64,000 nucleotides of DNA from Paenibacillus pinisoli. Lineage in GTDB: Bacteria > Bacillota > Bacilli > Paenibacillales > Paenibacillaceae. The stretch spans positions 186,001-250,000 of the forward strand of contig NZ_QXQB01000004.1 of NCBI RefSeq assembly GCF_003605435.1, in the 5' to 3' direction. The position numbers and the translations under genes were made by a program. Positions 44,607-53,780 of this stretch are shown here, in pieces. Positions within the stretch are counted from its first letter, which is position 1, and the number at the start of each line of letters is the position of its first letter. The notes beneath the pieces were generated by a model. The model had not been told where the DNA came from, searched no databases, and worked only from the letters and a program-made list of their open reading frames with translations.

Positions 44607-44642
44607 CATCATGCGTTAACGGCATAGAAGGGAACTAAGGAC

Positions 44643-45659
44643 ATGAACTCTCTTTTGTCGACCGACAAAGGAAAAGCTGCCGGCTTTGCCGGCGCGCTGG
44701 CGCTGCTGATCCTCTCAGCCGCGGCCAGCGTCTTGTTCGGGCTGAGAAATTTTAGTCTGGATACCGTCATCCAGGCTTATACCTCGTATACGGGAAGCGA
44801 TGAGCAGCTGATTATCCGCACCTCCCGTGTGCCGCGCGCCTTGACTGCCGCCGTTATCGGCTGCAGTCTTGCCGTTAGCGGCGTATTGCTGCAGGCGATG
44901 ACGCGCAATCCGCTTGCATCGCCCTCGATTCTGGGCATCAACGCGGGTGCGGCTCTGGCGATTGTGTCGATGCTGTATTGGTATGGCGCGGTGTTTACGT
45001 TTGGCGATTTGATATGGGTGGCTTTTATTGGCGCTGGCATTTCCGCAGGGGCGATCTTTCTGATTGCGACAGCGGGCAAAGGAGGCATGACGCCGATCAA
45101 GCTGATCCTGACGGGATCGGCGCTTGCGTCCTTCGCCACTTCCATCAACTCGCTGTTCATGCTGATCAGCAATGAGACGCTGGAGGGTGCGCTTTACTGG
45201 CTGACCGGCTCGGTGTCGAACAGCAATCTGAATCATACGCTTCAATTGCTGCCGTATATGGCAGCAGGGTGGGTCATCGCGCTGCTCATGACACGCTCTC
45301 TCAATGTGATGGCGATGGGAGACGACGTTGCGATAGGGCTGGGCCAACGAATGGTCTGGGTTAAGCTGTTGACCTTGCTTGTCGTTGTGCTTCTCGCTGG
45401 AGGCAGTGTAGCGCTAGCCGGGCCGATTGCCTTTGTCGGCATTATGATCCCCCATATTTCGCGCTGGCTCATCGGCAATGACCACCGTTGGGTGCTGCCG
45501 TACAGCGCTGTGCTGGGCGCCGCTTTTTTGCTGCTGGCCGATACGTTGTCGCGGTTCTTGATCCATGGCAAAGAAGTGCCGGTAGGCGTGACTACAGCCG
45601 TACTTGGCGTCCCTTTTGTGGTGGCGCTCGTAAGGAGGAAGGCGCTTGGGCAGATTTAG
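44643..45659 (+). CDS. Iron-siderophore ABC permease 1 (FecCD family)
   Basis: 338 residues, about ten membrane helices. FecCD signatures: RTSRVPRALTAAVIGCSLAVSG, LLQAMTRNPLASPSILGINAG, LAGPIAFVGIMIPHISRWLI and the end VPVGVTTAVLGVPFVVALVR. One half of a heterodimeric channel; the next gene encodes the other half with a 14-bp overlap. Confidence 0.95.
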   Translation: MNSLLSTDKGKAAGFAGALALLILSAAASVLFGLRNFSLDTVIQAYTSYTGSDEQLIIRTSRVPRALTAAVIGCSLAVSGVLLQAMTRNPLASPSILGINAGAALAIVSMLYWYGAVFTFGDLIWVAFIGAGISAGAIFLIATAGKGGMTPIKLILTGSALASFATSINSLFMLISNETLEGALYWLTGSVSNSNLNHTLQLLPYMAAGWVIALLMTRSLNVMAMGDDVAIGLGQRMVWVKLLTLLVVVLLAGGSVALAGPIAFVGIMIPHISRWLIGNDHRWVLPYSAVLGAAFLLLADTLSRFLIHGKEVPVGVTTAVLGVPFVVALVRRKALGQI

Positions 45660-46680
45660 ACAATCTTACCGGAGGTTGACGGAGCGGCATCGCAAGCCGC
45701 TTGTTATGGTCCGGCTGCTGCTGCTTGCGGTAGTATTGCTTGCCGCCGTCATTGTGAGCATTGGACTCGGCAGTCTCCGTGTGCCGGTATCGGACGTGCT
45801 GCGTACGCTCGTGGGGCTTGGCGAGCAGAAGTACGAGCTGATTGTATACCAGCTTCGAATGCCGCGTATTGCGGCTTCTATTCTGGTAGGCGCCGCGATG
45901 GCGATCTCGGGTACGATCCTGCAAGCTTTGATCCGCAACCCGCTTGCTTCCCCTGACCTGCTCGGGACAACCTCGGGCGCGACAGCGGCGGTTGTCGCTT
46001 TTATCACGATTATGAACGGTCAAGTTGCCGTCGGCTGGATGCCGGTCGTGGCGATGGCTGGCGGCTGCATCGCGTCGGCGATTACATATTTGCTCGCTTG
46101 GAGAGGAGGCAGCTCGCCGCTTCGGATGGCGATGATCGGCGTATCCGTATCCTCTGCGATGGGGGCGCTGACCATTTATTTCACCCTTGCCGGACCGATT
46201 TATCTCGTCTCGCAGGCGCTTGGCTGGATGGCTGGAACGGTGTACGGCACGTCTTGGACTCATGTGCTTTATTTGGCTCCCTGGGTCGTAGTCGGCGGGG
46301 CGCTGGCGCTGTTCCAATCCAGAAGCCTCAACGTGCTGGAGCTGGGCGACCGGATTGCGATTGGCGTCGGGATGAGGGTGGAGCGGAACCGGTTCCTGTT
46401 CATCATTCTGGCTGTCGTTCTCGCCAGCGCTGCGGTCGGCATTGCTGGAGGAATCAGCTTTGTCGGCCTGATGGCGCCGCATATGGCCCGCAAGCTGGTG
46501 GGCAATCATAATGGCGCCATCGTGACGGCTTCCGCCTTGCTGGGCGCGCTGTTCCTCCTGCTCGCCGACCTTGTCGGTCGAACCGTCTTTGTTCCGCTGG
46601 ATATTCCGGCCGGGATATTCACCGCGATTTTGGGCGCGCCTTTCTTTATCTACTTAATGTACAGGCATCGCCATGGATAG
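45646..46680 (+). CDS. Iron-siderophore ABC permease 2 (FecCD family)
   Basis: 344 residues, same family: YQLRMPRIAASILVGAAMAI, LQALIRNPLASPDLLGTTSG, AGGISFVGLMAPHMARKLV, DIPAGIFTAILGAPFFIYLM. Start TTG 45646 behind GTAAGGAGGAAGG inside the end of permease 1. No ATPase gene follows, so the pair must use a shared ATPase encoded elsewhere, as is common for FhuC/YusV-type systems. Confidence 0.95.
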   Translation: MGRFRQSYRRLTERHRKPLVMVRLLLLAVVLLAAVIVSIGLGSLRVPVSDVLRTLVGLGEQKYELIVYQLRMPRIAASILVGAAMAISGTILQALIRNPLASPDLLGTTSGATAAVVAFITIMNGQVAVGWMPVVAMAGGCIASAITYLLAWRGGSSPLRMAMIGVSVSSAMGALTIYFTLAGPIYLVSQALGWMAGTVYGTSWTHVLYLAPWVVVGGALALFQSRSLNVLELGDRIAIGVGMRVERNRFLFIILAVVLASAAVGIAGGISFVGLMAPHMARKLVGNHNGAIVTASALLGALFLLLADLVGRTVFVPLDIPAGIFTAILGAPFFIYLMYRHRHG

Positions 46681-46796
46681 AAGAGGCTGACCTCTATTGC
46701 GCAATAGTTGCGCCACACACCGTTACATGCTCGAAAAGGGCGGGATCCCGTAAATAGCGTTGTCTAGCACCGTTGCATGCCTGGTTTCGCCCGAAA

Positions 46797-46950
46797 AGGC
46801 GAAATAGCAACGCCACCAAAACGTTAATCGCACTAAAAGTGCGTAGTCAAAATGAATGGCTAGATAACTAATAACGAACTAATTGTATGACACACCAAAA
46901 GCCAAAGATGGCGGTGCTGGGATATATCCTGGCATCGCCATCTATTGTTT
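46797..46950 (+). repeat. Dispersed composite repeat copy 2 with terminator
   Basis: A CGAAATAGCAACGCC motif (46799-46813), about 90 bp, then GCCAAAGATGGCGGTGCTGG. The hairpin GATGGCG/CGCCATC (46907-46942, with more pairs inside) is followed by TATTGTTTTTTG, so it can serve as the terminator of the siderophore operon. The AACTAATTGTA segment before it matches copy 1 at 9020. The remaining interval 46681-47090 contains an earlier CCCGTAAATAGCG copy at 46747 but no gene. Confidence 0.75.
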
Positions 46951-47090
46951 TTTGCCGGTTCATTCATCAAGCGAGATGTGCTTCGAGTTAGCTTGCTTTT
47001 GAGACCCCCAAATTTTTATTACTCGGACTAGCCGACCATTTATAGTAAGATGAGGATACAATCAGAAGCAAGCGCGAGGAGGCAATACCG

Positions 47091-48065
47091 ATGTCAAAAG
47101 CGGACAATATGCTCGCTATACTATGGCTGCTCAAGTCGCGGCGAAGAATGACGGCGAGGCAGCTGTCAGATGAGCTGGAGATCCATATCCGTACGGTCTA
47201 TCGTTGCATCGACGCCTTATGTATATCCGGCGTGCCGATTGTAGCCGAGGTTGGACGGGAGGGCGGCTATACGATTCCCGATTCCTTGAAGCTGGAGCCG
47301 CTGTTCTTCGACGAGGAGGAGCAGAAGGCGCTCCTGCAGGCGGCGGCATTCGCCAGAGAAACGGGTTATCCGTCCGAAGAAGCGCTTAATCGGGCTATAG
47401 CAAAAATGAAGCGCTACACAAACCCGCAGCAGCTTGAGGCGATGGAGCGGCGCGAGACTCATATTGAAGTCATTCAGCCGCCTGAAGGCTCTGCTTTGAC
47501 GGCAATTCTTGCAGAGCTGGAGGCTAGCATAGACGGGCAGGTCAGCCTGGATATGGCCTATACGAGCGCTTATGACTCCGGCGCTGCGAAGCGAAGAATC
47601 GATCCATACGGGCTTGTCCATTGGAGGGGCAAATGGTATGTCGTCGGTTACTGCCATCTGCGCGAAGAGATAAGAAGCTTCCGGGCAGATCGGATCGACC
47701 GGATTGCCAATACTTCGGAGCGTTTCGAACGGCCTGCTGCGTTCTCAGCACGGCAGCATTTGCTGGGGAGTCTGCTTGCCGGGCAAGGAGAAGATGATGC
47801 TTCAGATGATTCCCTAATCTCAGTGTTCATTCAAGGAACGCCGCAGGCGATCCAAGAGTTATGCGGACATTGGCTGCTCGGTCATGCCTTAATCAAGCGA
47901 ACGGCGAGCGAAGCCAGCTTCCGGGTGGATGAACTGTCGCTGTATACACAGATAGCGTATTATCTCTTGTCCTTCGGCGGTAAGCTTAAGGTCGTCGAGC
48001 CGGAAGAGCTGAGAGAGCATATGATCGATATTACTGAAGATTTGCTGGATTATTATCGATCCTGA
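47091..48065 (+). CDS. YafY/WYL-domain transcriptional regulator
   Basis: 324 residues. N-terminal HTH_11 winged helix (MLAILWLLKSRRRMTARQLS, ELEIHIRTVYRCIDALCISG), a linker, and a WYL domain (about 140-210: RRIDPYGLVHWRGKWYVVGY, EIRSFRADRI). WYL domains bind ligands or nucleic acid and control adjacent genes. GCGAGGAGGC before ATG 47091. The dyad at 48070-48094 separates it from the SRPBCC gene. Confidence 0.9.
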   Translation: MSKADNMLAILWLLKSRRRMTARQLSDELEIHIRTVYRCIDALCISGVPIVAEVGREGGYTIPDSLKLEPLFFDEEEQKALLQAAAFARETGYPSEEALNRAIAKMKRYTNPQQLEAMERRETHIEVIQPPEGSALTAILAELEASIDGQVSLDMAYTSAYDSGAAKRRIDPYGLVHWRGKWYVVGYCHLREEIRSFRADRIDRIANTSERFERPAAFSARQHLLGSLLAGQGEDDASDDSLISVFIQGTPQAIQELCGHWLLGHALIKRTASEASFRVDELSLYTQIAYYLLSFGGKLKVVEPEELREHMIDITEDLLDYYRS

Positions 48066-48069
48066 ATTA

Positions 48070-48094
48070 AATACTGACCGTCCTTGTCAGTATT
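48070..48094. promoter_or_regulatory. Dyad operator candidate between the WYL and SRPBCC genes
   Basis: AATACTGAC-N7-GTCAGTATT, a perfect 9-bp inverted repeat starting 4 bp after the WYL gene stop. Could be an operator of that regulator or a transcript hairpin; there is no T tract. Confidence 0.5.
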
Positions 48095-48137
48095 AACGTT
48101 CTATAATGAAGCATATCAATCGTCAGGAGGGTGCTGG

Positions 48138-48737
48138 ATGCCGGGCTCCATTTTCAGACAAGAGGTTAAGCAAGCCACGGGAAAGACATGGGAAGAGTGG
48201 GTCGTTAGCCTTCAGCAATCCGTGGACCCTCAGTGGTCACATGAAGGAATCGCTTCGCATATCAGGGAACAATATGAGGCTTCGGAAGAATGGAGCGAGT
48301 GGATCGCTGTTATGTATGGCCAAGTTCTGGGCCGTATACCAGTCGGCGTAACGAAGGATGCAGGCGTGCAGATCGGTGTCAGAATAACAGTAGCGGTGCC
48401 GAAGGAACGGGTGTGGGATTATCTTGTATCTGAGGAAGGGTTGAAGCTGTGGATCGGCGAAGTGCCGTCAATTAAACTCAATCAAGGTGAGACCTATCAA
48501 TCCGATGAAGGGGTATTCGGTAAGCTGACTGTCGTGAAGCCTTACCATAAGCTGCGGCTAACCTGGCAGCGCCCGGAATGGGACAACCCTTCCCGTCTGC
48601 AAATCTACGTGCTGTCCGCAAAAGGAGACAAGGCAACAATCGCCATCCATCAGGAGATGCTGGATGATGTTTATATGCGGGATATCATGAAGCTCTTCTG
48701 GGAGAAACAGCTGGATGAGTTGATAAGGGGGCTATAA
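48138..48737 (+). CDS. SRPBCC-domain protein with N-terminal helical DUF
   Basis: 199 residues. Residues 1-75 (FRQEVKQATGKTWEEWVVSL, PQWSHEGIASHIREQYEASE, EWSEWIAVMYGQVLG) resemble a small helical DUF4287-type domain found before AHSA1-like domains; residues 85-195 (ITVAVPKERVWDYLVSEEGL) form the SRPBCC fold. ATG 48138 has AGGAGG at 48125-48130. Likely co-regulated by the WYL protein. Confidence 0.8.
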   Translation: MPGSIFRQEVKQATGKTWEEWVVSLQQSVDPQWSHEGIASHIREQYEASEEWSEWIAVMYGQVLGRIPVGVTKDAGVQIGVRITVAVPKERVWDYLVSEEGLKLWIGEVPSIKLNQGETYQSDEGVFGKLTVVKPYHKLRLTWQRPEWDNPSRLQIYVLSAKGDKATIAIHQEMLDDVYMRDIMKLFWEKQLDELIRGL

Positions 48738-48738
48738 G

Positions 48739-49119
48739 ATGAACAGATTCAGCCATATCGATCTGAGAGTCAATGCGTGGGAACAGGTATGCGAGTTCTA
48801 TGAGGGGCTGCTGCCCGAGCTGGGGTTCGTCAACACCTATCATTCCAGGGACTGGTACGTATTCGCCGCAGAGGGCGAGCTGCCGAGCGTTCCTTATTTC
48901 GCGATAACAGTAGACGCTAACCATAAGCCCAATAGTAATTTGATCGGATTCTGGGCTGTCGATCGTGCGGAGGTTGACCGGATTGCCGAGACGGTAAAGC
49001 GGCTGGGCGGGACGATCACCACCGGCCCGGGATTGCTGCCGATCAGCCCGACCTATTATGCTGTGTATTTCGAAGATCCTTGCGGCAACAAATATGAGAT
49101 GATGCATCGCTTGAATTAG
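48739..49119 (+). CDS. VOC-family (glyoxalase-like) protein
   Basis: 126 residues with two beta-alpha-beta-beta-beta halves: FSHIDLRVNAWEQVCEFYEG, GTITTGPGLLPISPTYYAVYFEDPC-type end with the Glu/His metal sites FEDPCGNKYEMMHR. Starts 1 bp after the SRPBCC stop behind AAGGGGG. Metal-dependent lyase or dioxygenase relative; substrate unknown. Confidence 0.85.
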   Translation: MNRFSHIDLRVNAWEQVCEFYEGLLPELGFVNTYHSRDWYVFAAEGELPSVPYFAITVDANHKPNSNLIGFWAVDRAEVDRIAETVKRLGGTITTGPGLLPISPTYYAVYFEDPCGNKYEMMHRLN

Positions 49120-49130
49120 TATAAGAAGCA

Positions 49131-49162
49131 GAAAGCCGTTCGAGAGATCGAACGGCTTTCTT
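49131..49162. terminator. Bidirectional terminator
   Basis: GAAAGCCGTTCGA/TCGAACGGCTTTC, a 13-bp perfect stem with a GAGA loop, between convergent genes. It can serve both strands. Confidence 0.9.
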
Positions 49163-49165
49163 GCA

Positions 49166-49639
49166 TTATACGCAAGATCCATCATAGATGTATGAAATAA
49201 ATCCGTCTTCATCAGGCTCAGCCTTGTCAGCAGTAAATTGCAAGGCGCGGAAGCAAGCTATGCTCGCCTGATTATCCGCCTCGATGCCAGCCTCCCACCG
49301 CTGCAGATGACTTAAGCCGGGATGATTCATCGCTTCCTTCAGCAGCCGCTTGCCGAATCCGCGGTTGCGGAGGGCCGGATTGACCATCATAGCAATGTAC
49401 CCAGCTTCTTCCTCAGTCTCTACGATGATCATACCGATCGGCTGCTCCTGCGCATATCCGATCCAAGCGAAGATACGGCCTTGTGACGAGTCATAATAAC
49501 CGAACCATTGGGAGAGCGGCTGCAAGCCGTCCATCCTCAGACGGGTATCATGATCGTTCAGCCAATGCTCCAGAAGGGGCAAGTCGCTTTGCCGAACAGC
49601 CCTAAGCATTAGTCCAGCTTTATTCCAATCCGAGGTCAT
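49166..49639 (-). CDS. GNAT-family acetyltransferase
   Basis: 157 residues: ALRAVRQSDLPLLEHWLNDH-type start, motif A VNPALRNRGFGKRLLKEAM (the Q/RxxGxG/A acetyl-CoA loop reads RNRGFG), and IEADNQASIACFRALQFT. ATG 49639 follows TTGGAGGGGAG. Substrate unknown. Confidence 0.85.
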   Translation of the reverse strand: MTSDWNKAGLMLRAVRQSDLPLLEHWLNDHDTRLRMDGLQPLSQWFGYYDSSQGRIFAWIGYAQEQPIGMIIVETEEEAGYIAMMVNPALRNRGFGKRLLKEAMNHPGLSHLQRWEAGIEADNQASIACFRALQFTADKAEPDEDGFISYIYDGSCV

Positions 49640-49715
49640 GATTATTCTCCCCTCCAAATTCAATCGATCTGCTTTGTTGCAGAATAACTAGAGGGGACCT
49701 GGCGCGGGCAGGGCG

Positions 49716-50027
49716 TTATACGCTGACAGCCGTACCGCTGACGGCTACCATCAGCATGCCGTCGCGAATGACCTCATAATCGATATCGACACCGATGACA
49801 GCGTTGGCTCCCATACGCGAAGCCTTCTGGCACATTTCTGCGAATGCCGCGTCTCTCGCTTCCTGAAGCTTGCTCTCATAAGCTCCGGAGCGACCCCCGA
49901 CGATATCCGTGATAGATGCCATAAAGTCTCTGAATACATTGGCGCCCATAATGACTTCGCCGGTCACGATACCGACATATTGTCTTATTGGCATGCCCTC
50001 AATTGTAGATGTTGTGGTCAAGATCAT
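49716..50027 (-). CDS. YbjQ/heavy-metal-binding domain (DUF74) protein
   Basis: 103 residues, the normal length of YbjQ-like proteins: [76 protein letters not shown] small pentameric beta-rich protein of unknown role. ATG 50027 behind CCAGGAGGAA. Confidence 0.92.
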   Translation of the reverse strand: MILTTTSTIEGMPIRQYVGIVTGEVIMGANVFRDFMASITDIVGGRSGAYESKLQEARDAAFAEMCQKASRMGANAVIGVDIDYEVIRDGMLMVAVSGTAVSV

Positions 50028-50344
50028 AAGTGATTCCTCCTGGAATTCAAGTCTAGTGCTAAGCGTTATTACGAGGGACCGGCAAGGCGGTTCCAAATTT
50101 GCGAGCCATATTTTTGGCGCTATTGATTAGCATGTGCAAATCTTGGCCGGACGAATCGAATCTGCCGCTTAAGCATCTTTCAGGGCCATATTCGGCTTCA
50201 ATAAAAACCTTAAAGTACTTGACGCTTCATGCGGGTAAAATGGGTGTTTTCATTCGTTAAAGAAACAGAAACATTATCGTTTGCATCAATGAAGTACACT
50301 GGAGTAGAAGTATTAAAATTCCAATAAAAAGGATGGATGGATGA
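50028..50344. other. Gene-free interval without recognised signal
   Basis: 317 bp between divergent genes. TTGACG (50219-50224) and TAAAAT (50236-50241) are only 11 bp apart and do not make a normal promoter. I see no repeat, terminator or RNA gene. Confidence 0.4.
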
Positions 50345-50917
50345 ATGAACCAAAACGATACTCGCCTTGGCAGCATGCTGGAAGAGGGCGCGGGGAACGC
50401 CCTTTACCAGATTTACAAGATTGGACATTTCATTGATACGCATATTCAATCGAACTGGCAGGGCGTCTTGAGCAACCATGCCGATAAGCTTAAGCGCGCA
50501 TACGAGGAAGCGGGCGATATGGCGTATGGCACGTACTTGAATCTGCTGCTGAATCCTGTTCTTAAAGAGATGAAGGAACTTGGGCTGCGAGCAGAGCCGC
50601 GACTGCCTGGCGACTTCGATATTTCGCGTGAATGGGGAAACGAGGACGAAACGGACCAGCAGCGCTGGATGTGGAGCGCGATCTACGGTAAGGACGGCGA
50701 GCCGCTTGGAACCATTGTTATTCAGGTGTATCACGATCATACGCAGTTCCGCTTACCGCGCAAGCCGGGTGTTCTCGCATTGACGATGACTGCAAAGGAA
50801 GAGGTGGCGGAGGCATTGAGCGCGCTCTCCGAATCTTTTGCGCAAGCACTGGAATTTACGGAGGAATATAAGCTTTATCTGGCGAGCCTGAATGACGAGC
50901 AATCCGGCAAGAACTAG
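50345..50917 (+). CDS. Uncharacterised soluble protein
   Basis: 190 residues, not recognised. Acidic and helical at both ends with a central beta-rich part (DETDQQRWMWSAIYGKDGEP, IVIQVYHDHTQFRLPRKPG). No signal peptide or membrane helix. ATG 50345 is behind AAAAAGGATGG. Good codon structure and a well-behaved composition support a real gene. It stands alone before the MalT-like gene. Confidence 0.65.
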   Translation: MNQNDTRLGSMLEEGAGNALYQIYKIGHFIDTHIQSNWQGVLSNHADKLKRAYEEAGDMAYGTYLNLLLNPVLKEMKELGLRAEPRLPGDFDISREWGNEDETDQQRWMWSAIYGKDGEPLGTIVIQVYHDHTQFRLPRKPGVLALTMTAKEEVAEALSALSESFAQALEFTEEYKLYLASLNDEQSGKN

Positions 50918-51011
50918 CGTTATGTCCGCTTGTATCCCGCCTTTTGGGAGCTGATCTGGCAGCAGCGGCTTTTGGTTGACTGACGGGAGCAACGATTATT
51001 ATACTGGCTAC

Positions 51012-53663
51012 ATGAAGATGCCTATACTGACCACGAAATTATATATACCGCCGCCTCGTTCCGGTTATGTCTTACGCTCCCGCCTGACAGGAATGCTTCA
51101 TGAGGGCCTTAATCGGAAGCTGTCTCTTATCTTGGCTCCAGCGGGCTATGGCAAGACGACGCTGGCCAGCGAGTGGCTGGCCGGCAGTCCTGCTCCGTCC
51201 GCTTGGTTATCCCTGGATGAAGGAGATAATGATGTCGCACGCTTTCTCTCCTATCTGATCGCCGCACTTCGCAAGCTGGCGCCAGAGCTCGGGGAAAGCG
51301 TGCTTGGCGTGCTTCAAACCCCGCAGACGCCTCCCGTCGAGTGGATAATGGCGCATATTCTCAACGAGCTTGACGGGATGCTCACTGAGCGCTGCGTGAT
51401 TGTGCTGGACGATTACCACGTCATTGATTCCCCGGACGTGATCGGGGCTGTTGGCTTGCTGCTGGAGCGGCTGCCGAGTCAGCTTCATCTTGTTATGACG
51501 ACACGTACGGAGCCGAAGCTTCCATTGTCCCGACTGCGCGCCAGAGATCAGCTGACAGAGGTGAGGACGGCGGATTTGCGCTTCCGATCTGATGAAGCAG
51601 CGGAATTCATAAACAGAGCTATGGAGCTGCAGCTGGACGGTAAAGAGCTGGAGCTGCTTGGAGCCCGCACAGAAGGCTGGATTGCAGGGCTGCAGTTAGC
51701 TGCCTTGTTAATTAAGGGACAGCCTAATGCCCTTCAAGCGCTGGATGCATTCGGCGGCAATCATCCCTATGTGCTGGATTATTTGGCCGAAGAGGCGCTG
51801 AATGGGCAAGATCCAGGAGTGAGATCATTCCTGCTTCGCACCGCTATTCTTGATCGGATGAGCGGATCGTTATGCGATTCGTTGCTTGACTGGGAGCGAG
51901 AATCGTCCCTTAGCGGCTCTGGTCAGGCAATGCTGGAGCAGCTTGAGCGAATCAATCTGTTCATCGTACCTCTGGATGCGGAGAGGCGCTGGTTCCGTTA
52001 TCATCATTTGTTCGGGGAGGTGCTTAGGCAGCGGCTTCTGGCGGAAGAGGGCAAGCACGCTGCCGCTGAACTGCATATTCGCGCAAGCCGATGGTATGAG
52101 GAGAACGGCTGCGAGCTGGAAGCCTTCCAGCATGCAGCCAAAGCCGGGGACGTGGATCGGACGGCATGCTTGGCCGAGGCAGGCGGCATGCCCTTATTGT
52201 TCCGCGGAGCGGTTGCACCCGTGCTGGCATGGCTGGGCTCGCTGCCTGACCGGGAGCTCCATGCGCGTCCTTCGTTAGAGGTCATGTATGCGTCGGCGCT
52301 ATTGATGAAAGGCGATTTGATGAAAGCTGTGCTGCATCTGGAGAGTGCGGAGAAAGCATTGCAGGCCATGCCGCAAGACGTGCGGACTTCGGATATAATC
52401 GGCCATGCCGCTTCGATCCGGGCTACGCTTGCTGTCAGCCGGCATGATGCGGAGACGATTTTGTCCCAGGCCCGGCGGACGCTGGCGCACTTGCATCCCC
52501 GCAACCAGGCGGTACGCACAGCAACGGTATGGACGCTAGGCTACGCGTATCAGCTGCAAGGGGACCGCGCTGCCGCGGAGGAAGCCTATTCGGAGGCATT
52601 GGCAGTCAGCCAGACAATCGGTCACGGAATGATTGCCCTGATGTCCATGCTTGGACTTGGCTTGGTACGCCAGTCGGACAATCAGTTGCGTGCTGCAGGG
52701 GACTGGTATCGGCGCGTGCTGGAGTTAGCTGGCGATCCGCCGCTTCCTGTCGCTTGCGAGGCTCATCTTGGTTTGGGCGCCATCTATTATGAGCGGAATG
52801 ATATGGCGGCTGCGGAACAGCATGCGGCAGAGGCGGCGCGGCTTGCCCCGTTGCTTCAGCATACGGATCGGATTGTCGCTTGCAAGCTGCTCCAAGCTAA
52901 GGTGAAGCTTGCCAATAATGAGGCAAAGGAAGCAGCGGCACTTTGGACCGAGGCTGAAGGGCTTGCCAAGAACTATCGCTTCACGCACCAGAAGAAGGGG
53001 CTGGCAGCTATGCGTACCGCTCTGCTGCTCAGCAAGCAACAGCATGATCAAGCTGCCGGGCTGCTAAAGCATGATGAACCTACGATCAGCTTGGCGAAGG
53101 TGTTTCTGGCAAATAGTGATGCCTCGGCTGCGCTTAGCATGTTAGTTGACCTTCGTCATGATGCAGAAGAGAACGGCCGATCAGATGAGCTGCTCCAACT
53201 AAAAGCAATCCAAGCGATTGCGCTGCATATGCAAGGCAATAAGGACGAAGCGGTCAGTCTTTTGCTTGAGGTACTGACTGAAGCGGAGGGCGAAGGTTTT
53301 GTCCGGTTGTTTCTCGATGAGGGACCGCCAATGGAGGAGCTTCTTCTGGAAACGGCGAAACGACGACAATTACCGGATTATATCGGAACACTATTGGCGT
53401 ATTTCCGCCAGTCGGCGGAGTGTGCGCATAATTCTCAAGTACGGCGGGCTGCAGGCAAGCAGCTTCTAATTGAACCGCTGAGCAGCAGGGAGCTGGAGGT
53501 TCTTCGGCTGATTGCCGAAGGATTATCGAATACCGAAATCGCGTCGAGGCTGTTTCTGGCACTCAGTACGGTAAAGGGGCATAACCGCATTATTTTTGAC
53601 AAGCTGCAGGTGAGCAGAAGAACGGAGGCCGTCGCACGCGCTCGCGAGCTGGGGCTGCTGTAA
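51012..53663 (+). CDS. MalT-like LuxR-family ATP-dependent regulator (LAL type)
   Basis: About 883 residues. N-terminal STAND ATPase with Walker [10 protein letters not shown] near residue 42 and Walker [16 protein letters not shown]; then winged and helical parts ([37 protein letters not shown]), a long TPR region (about 420-800) and the C-terminal LuxR HTH ([40 protein letters not shown]). No clear ribosome binding site precedes ATG 51012 or 51018; TTG 50976 is an alternative. Likely activates the alcohol dehydrogenase gene downstream. Confidence 0.88.
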   Translation: MKMPILTTKLYIPPPRSGYVLRSRLTGMLHEGLNRKLSLILAPAGYGKTTLASEWLAGSPAPSAWLSLDEGDNDVARFLSYLIAALRKLAPELGESVLGVLQTPQTPPVEWIMAHILNELDGMLTERCVIVLDDYHVIDSPDVIGAVGLLLERLPSQLHLVMTTRTEPKLPLSRLRARDQLTEVRTADLRFRSDEAAEFINRAMELQLDGKELELLGARTEGWIAGLQLAALLIKGQPNALQALDAFGGNHPYVLDYLAEEALNGQDPGVRSFLLRTAILDRMSGSLCDSLLDWERESSLSGSGQAMLEQLERINLFIVPLDAERRWFRYHHLFGEVLRQRLLAEEGKHAAAELHIRASRWYEENGCELEAFQHAAKAGDVDRTACLAEAGGMPLLFRGAVAPVLAWLGSLPDRELHARPSLEVMYASALLMKGDLMKAVLHLESAEKALQAMPQDVRTSDIIGHAASIRATLAVSRHDAETILSQARRTLAHLHPRNQAVRTATVWTLGYAYQLQGDRAAAEEAYSEALAVSQTIGHGMIALMSMLGLGLVRQSDNQLRAAGDWYRRVLELAGDPPLPVACEAHLGLGAIYYERNDMAAAEQHAAEAARLAPLLQHTDRIVACKLLQAKVKLANNEAKEAAALWTEAEGLAKNYRFTHQKKGLAAMRTALLLSKQQHDQAAGLLKHDEPTISLAKVFLANSDASAALSMLVDLRHDAEENGRSDELLQLKAIQAIALHMQGNKDEAVSLLLEVLTEAEGEGFVRLFLDEGPPMEELLLETAKRRQLPDYIGTLLAYFRQSAECAHNSQVRRAAGKQLLIEPLSSRELEVLRLIAEGLSNTEIASRLFLALSTVKGHNRIIFDKLQVSRRTEAVARARELGLL

Positions 53664-53718
53664 TTTTGGGTTCGGCAAAGGTTTGTACGCTTCTCTCTCA
53701 GAACCATACTAAAGTATC

Positions 53719-53745
53719 TATAGCGCCTCCTATCGGGGCGCTATA
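53719..53745. promoter_or_regulatory. Perfect dyad before the alcohol dehydrogenase gene
   Basis: TATAGCGCC-N9-GGCGCTATA, 9-bp perfect arms, 36 bp upstream of the start codon and without a T tract. It could be an operator for the LuxR-type activator or a weak hairpin. Confidence 0.5.
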
Positions 53746-53780
53746 CTTATGGGCAAAAGGGTCATGAGGAGGAAGTGCAG

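Noticed and set aside
50219..50241. Promoter before the 190-residue protein
   Set aside because: TTGACG and TAAAAT are only 11 bp apart, far from the 16-18 bp of a sigma-A promoter.
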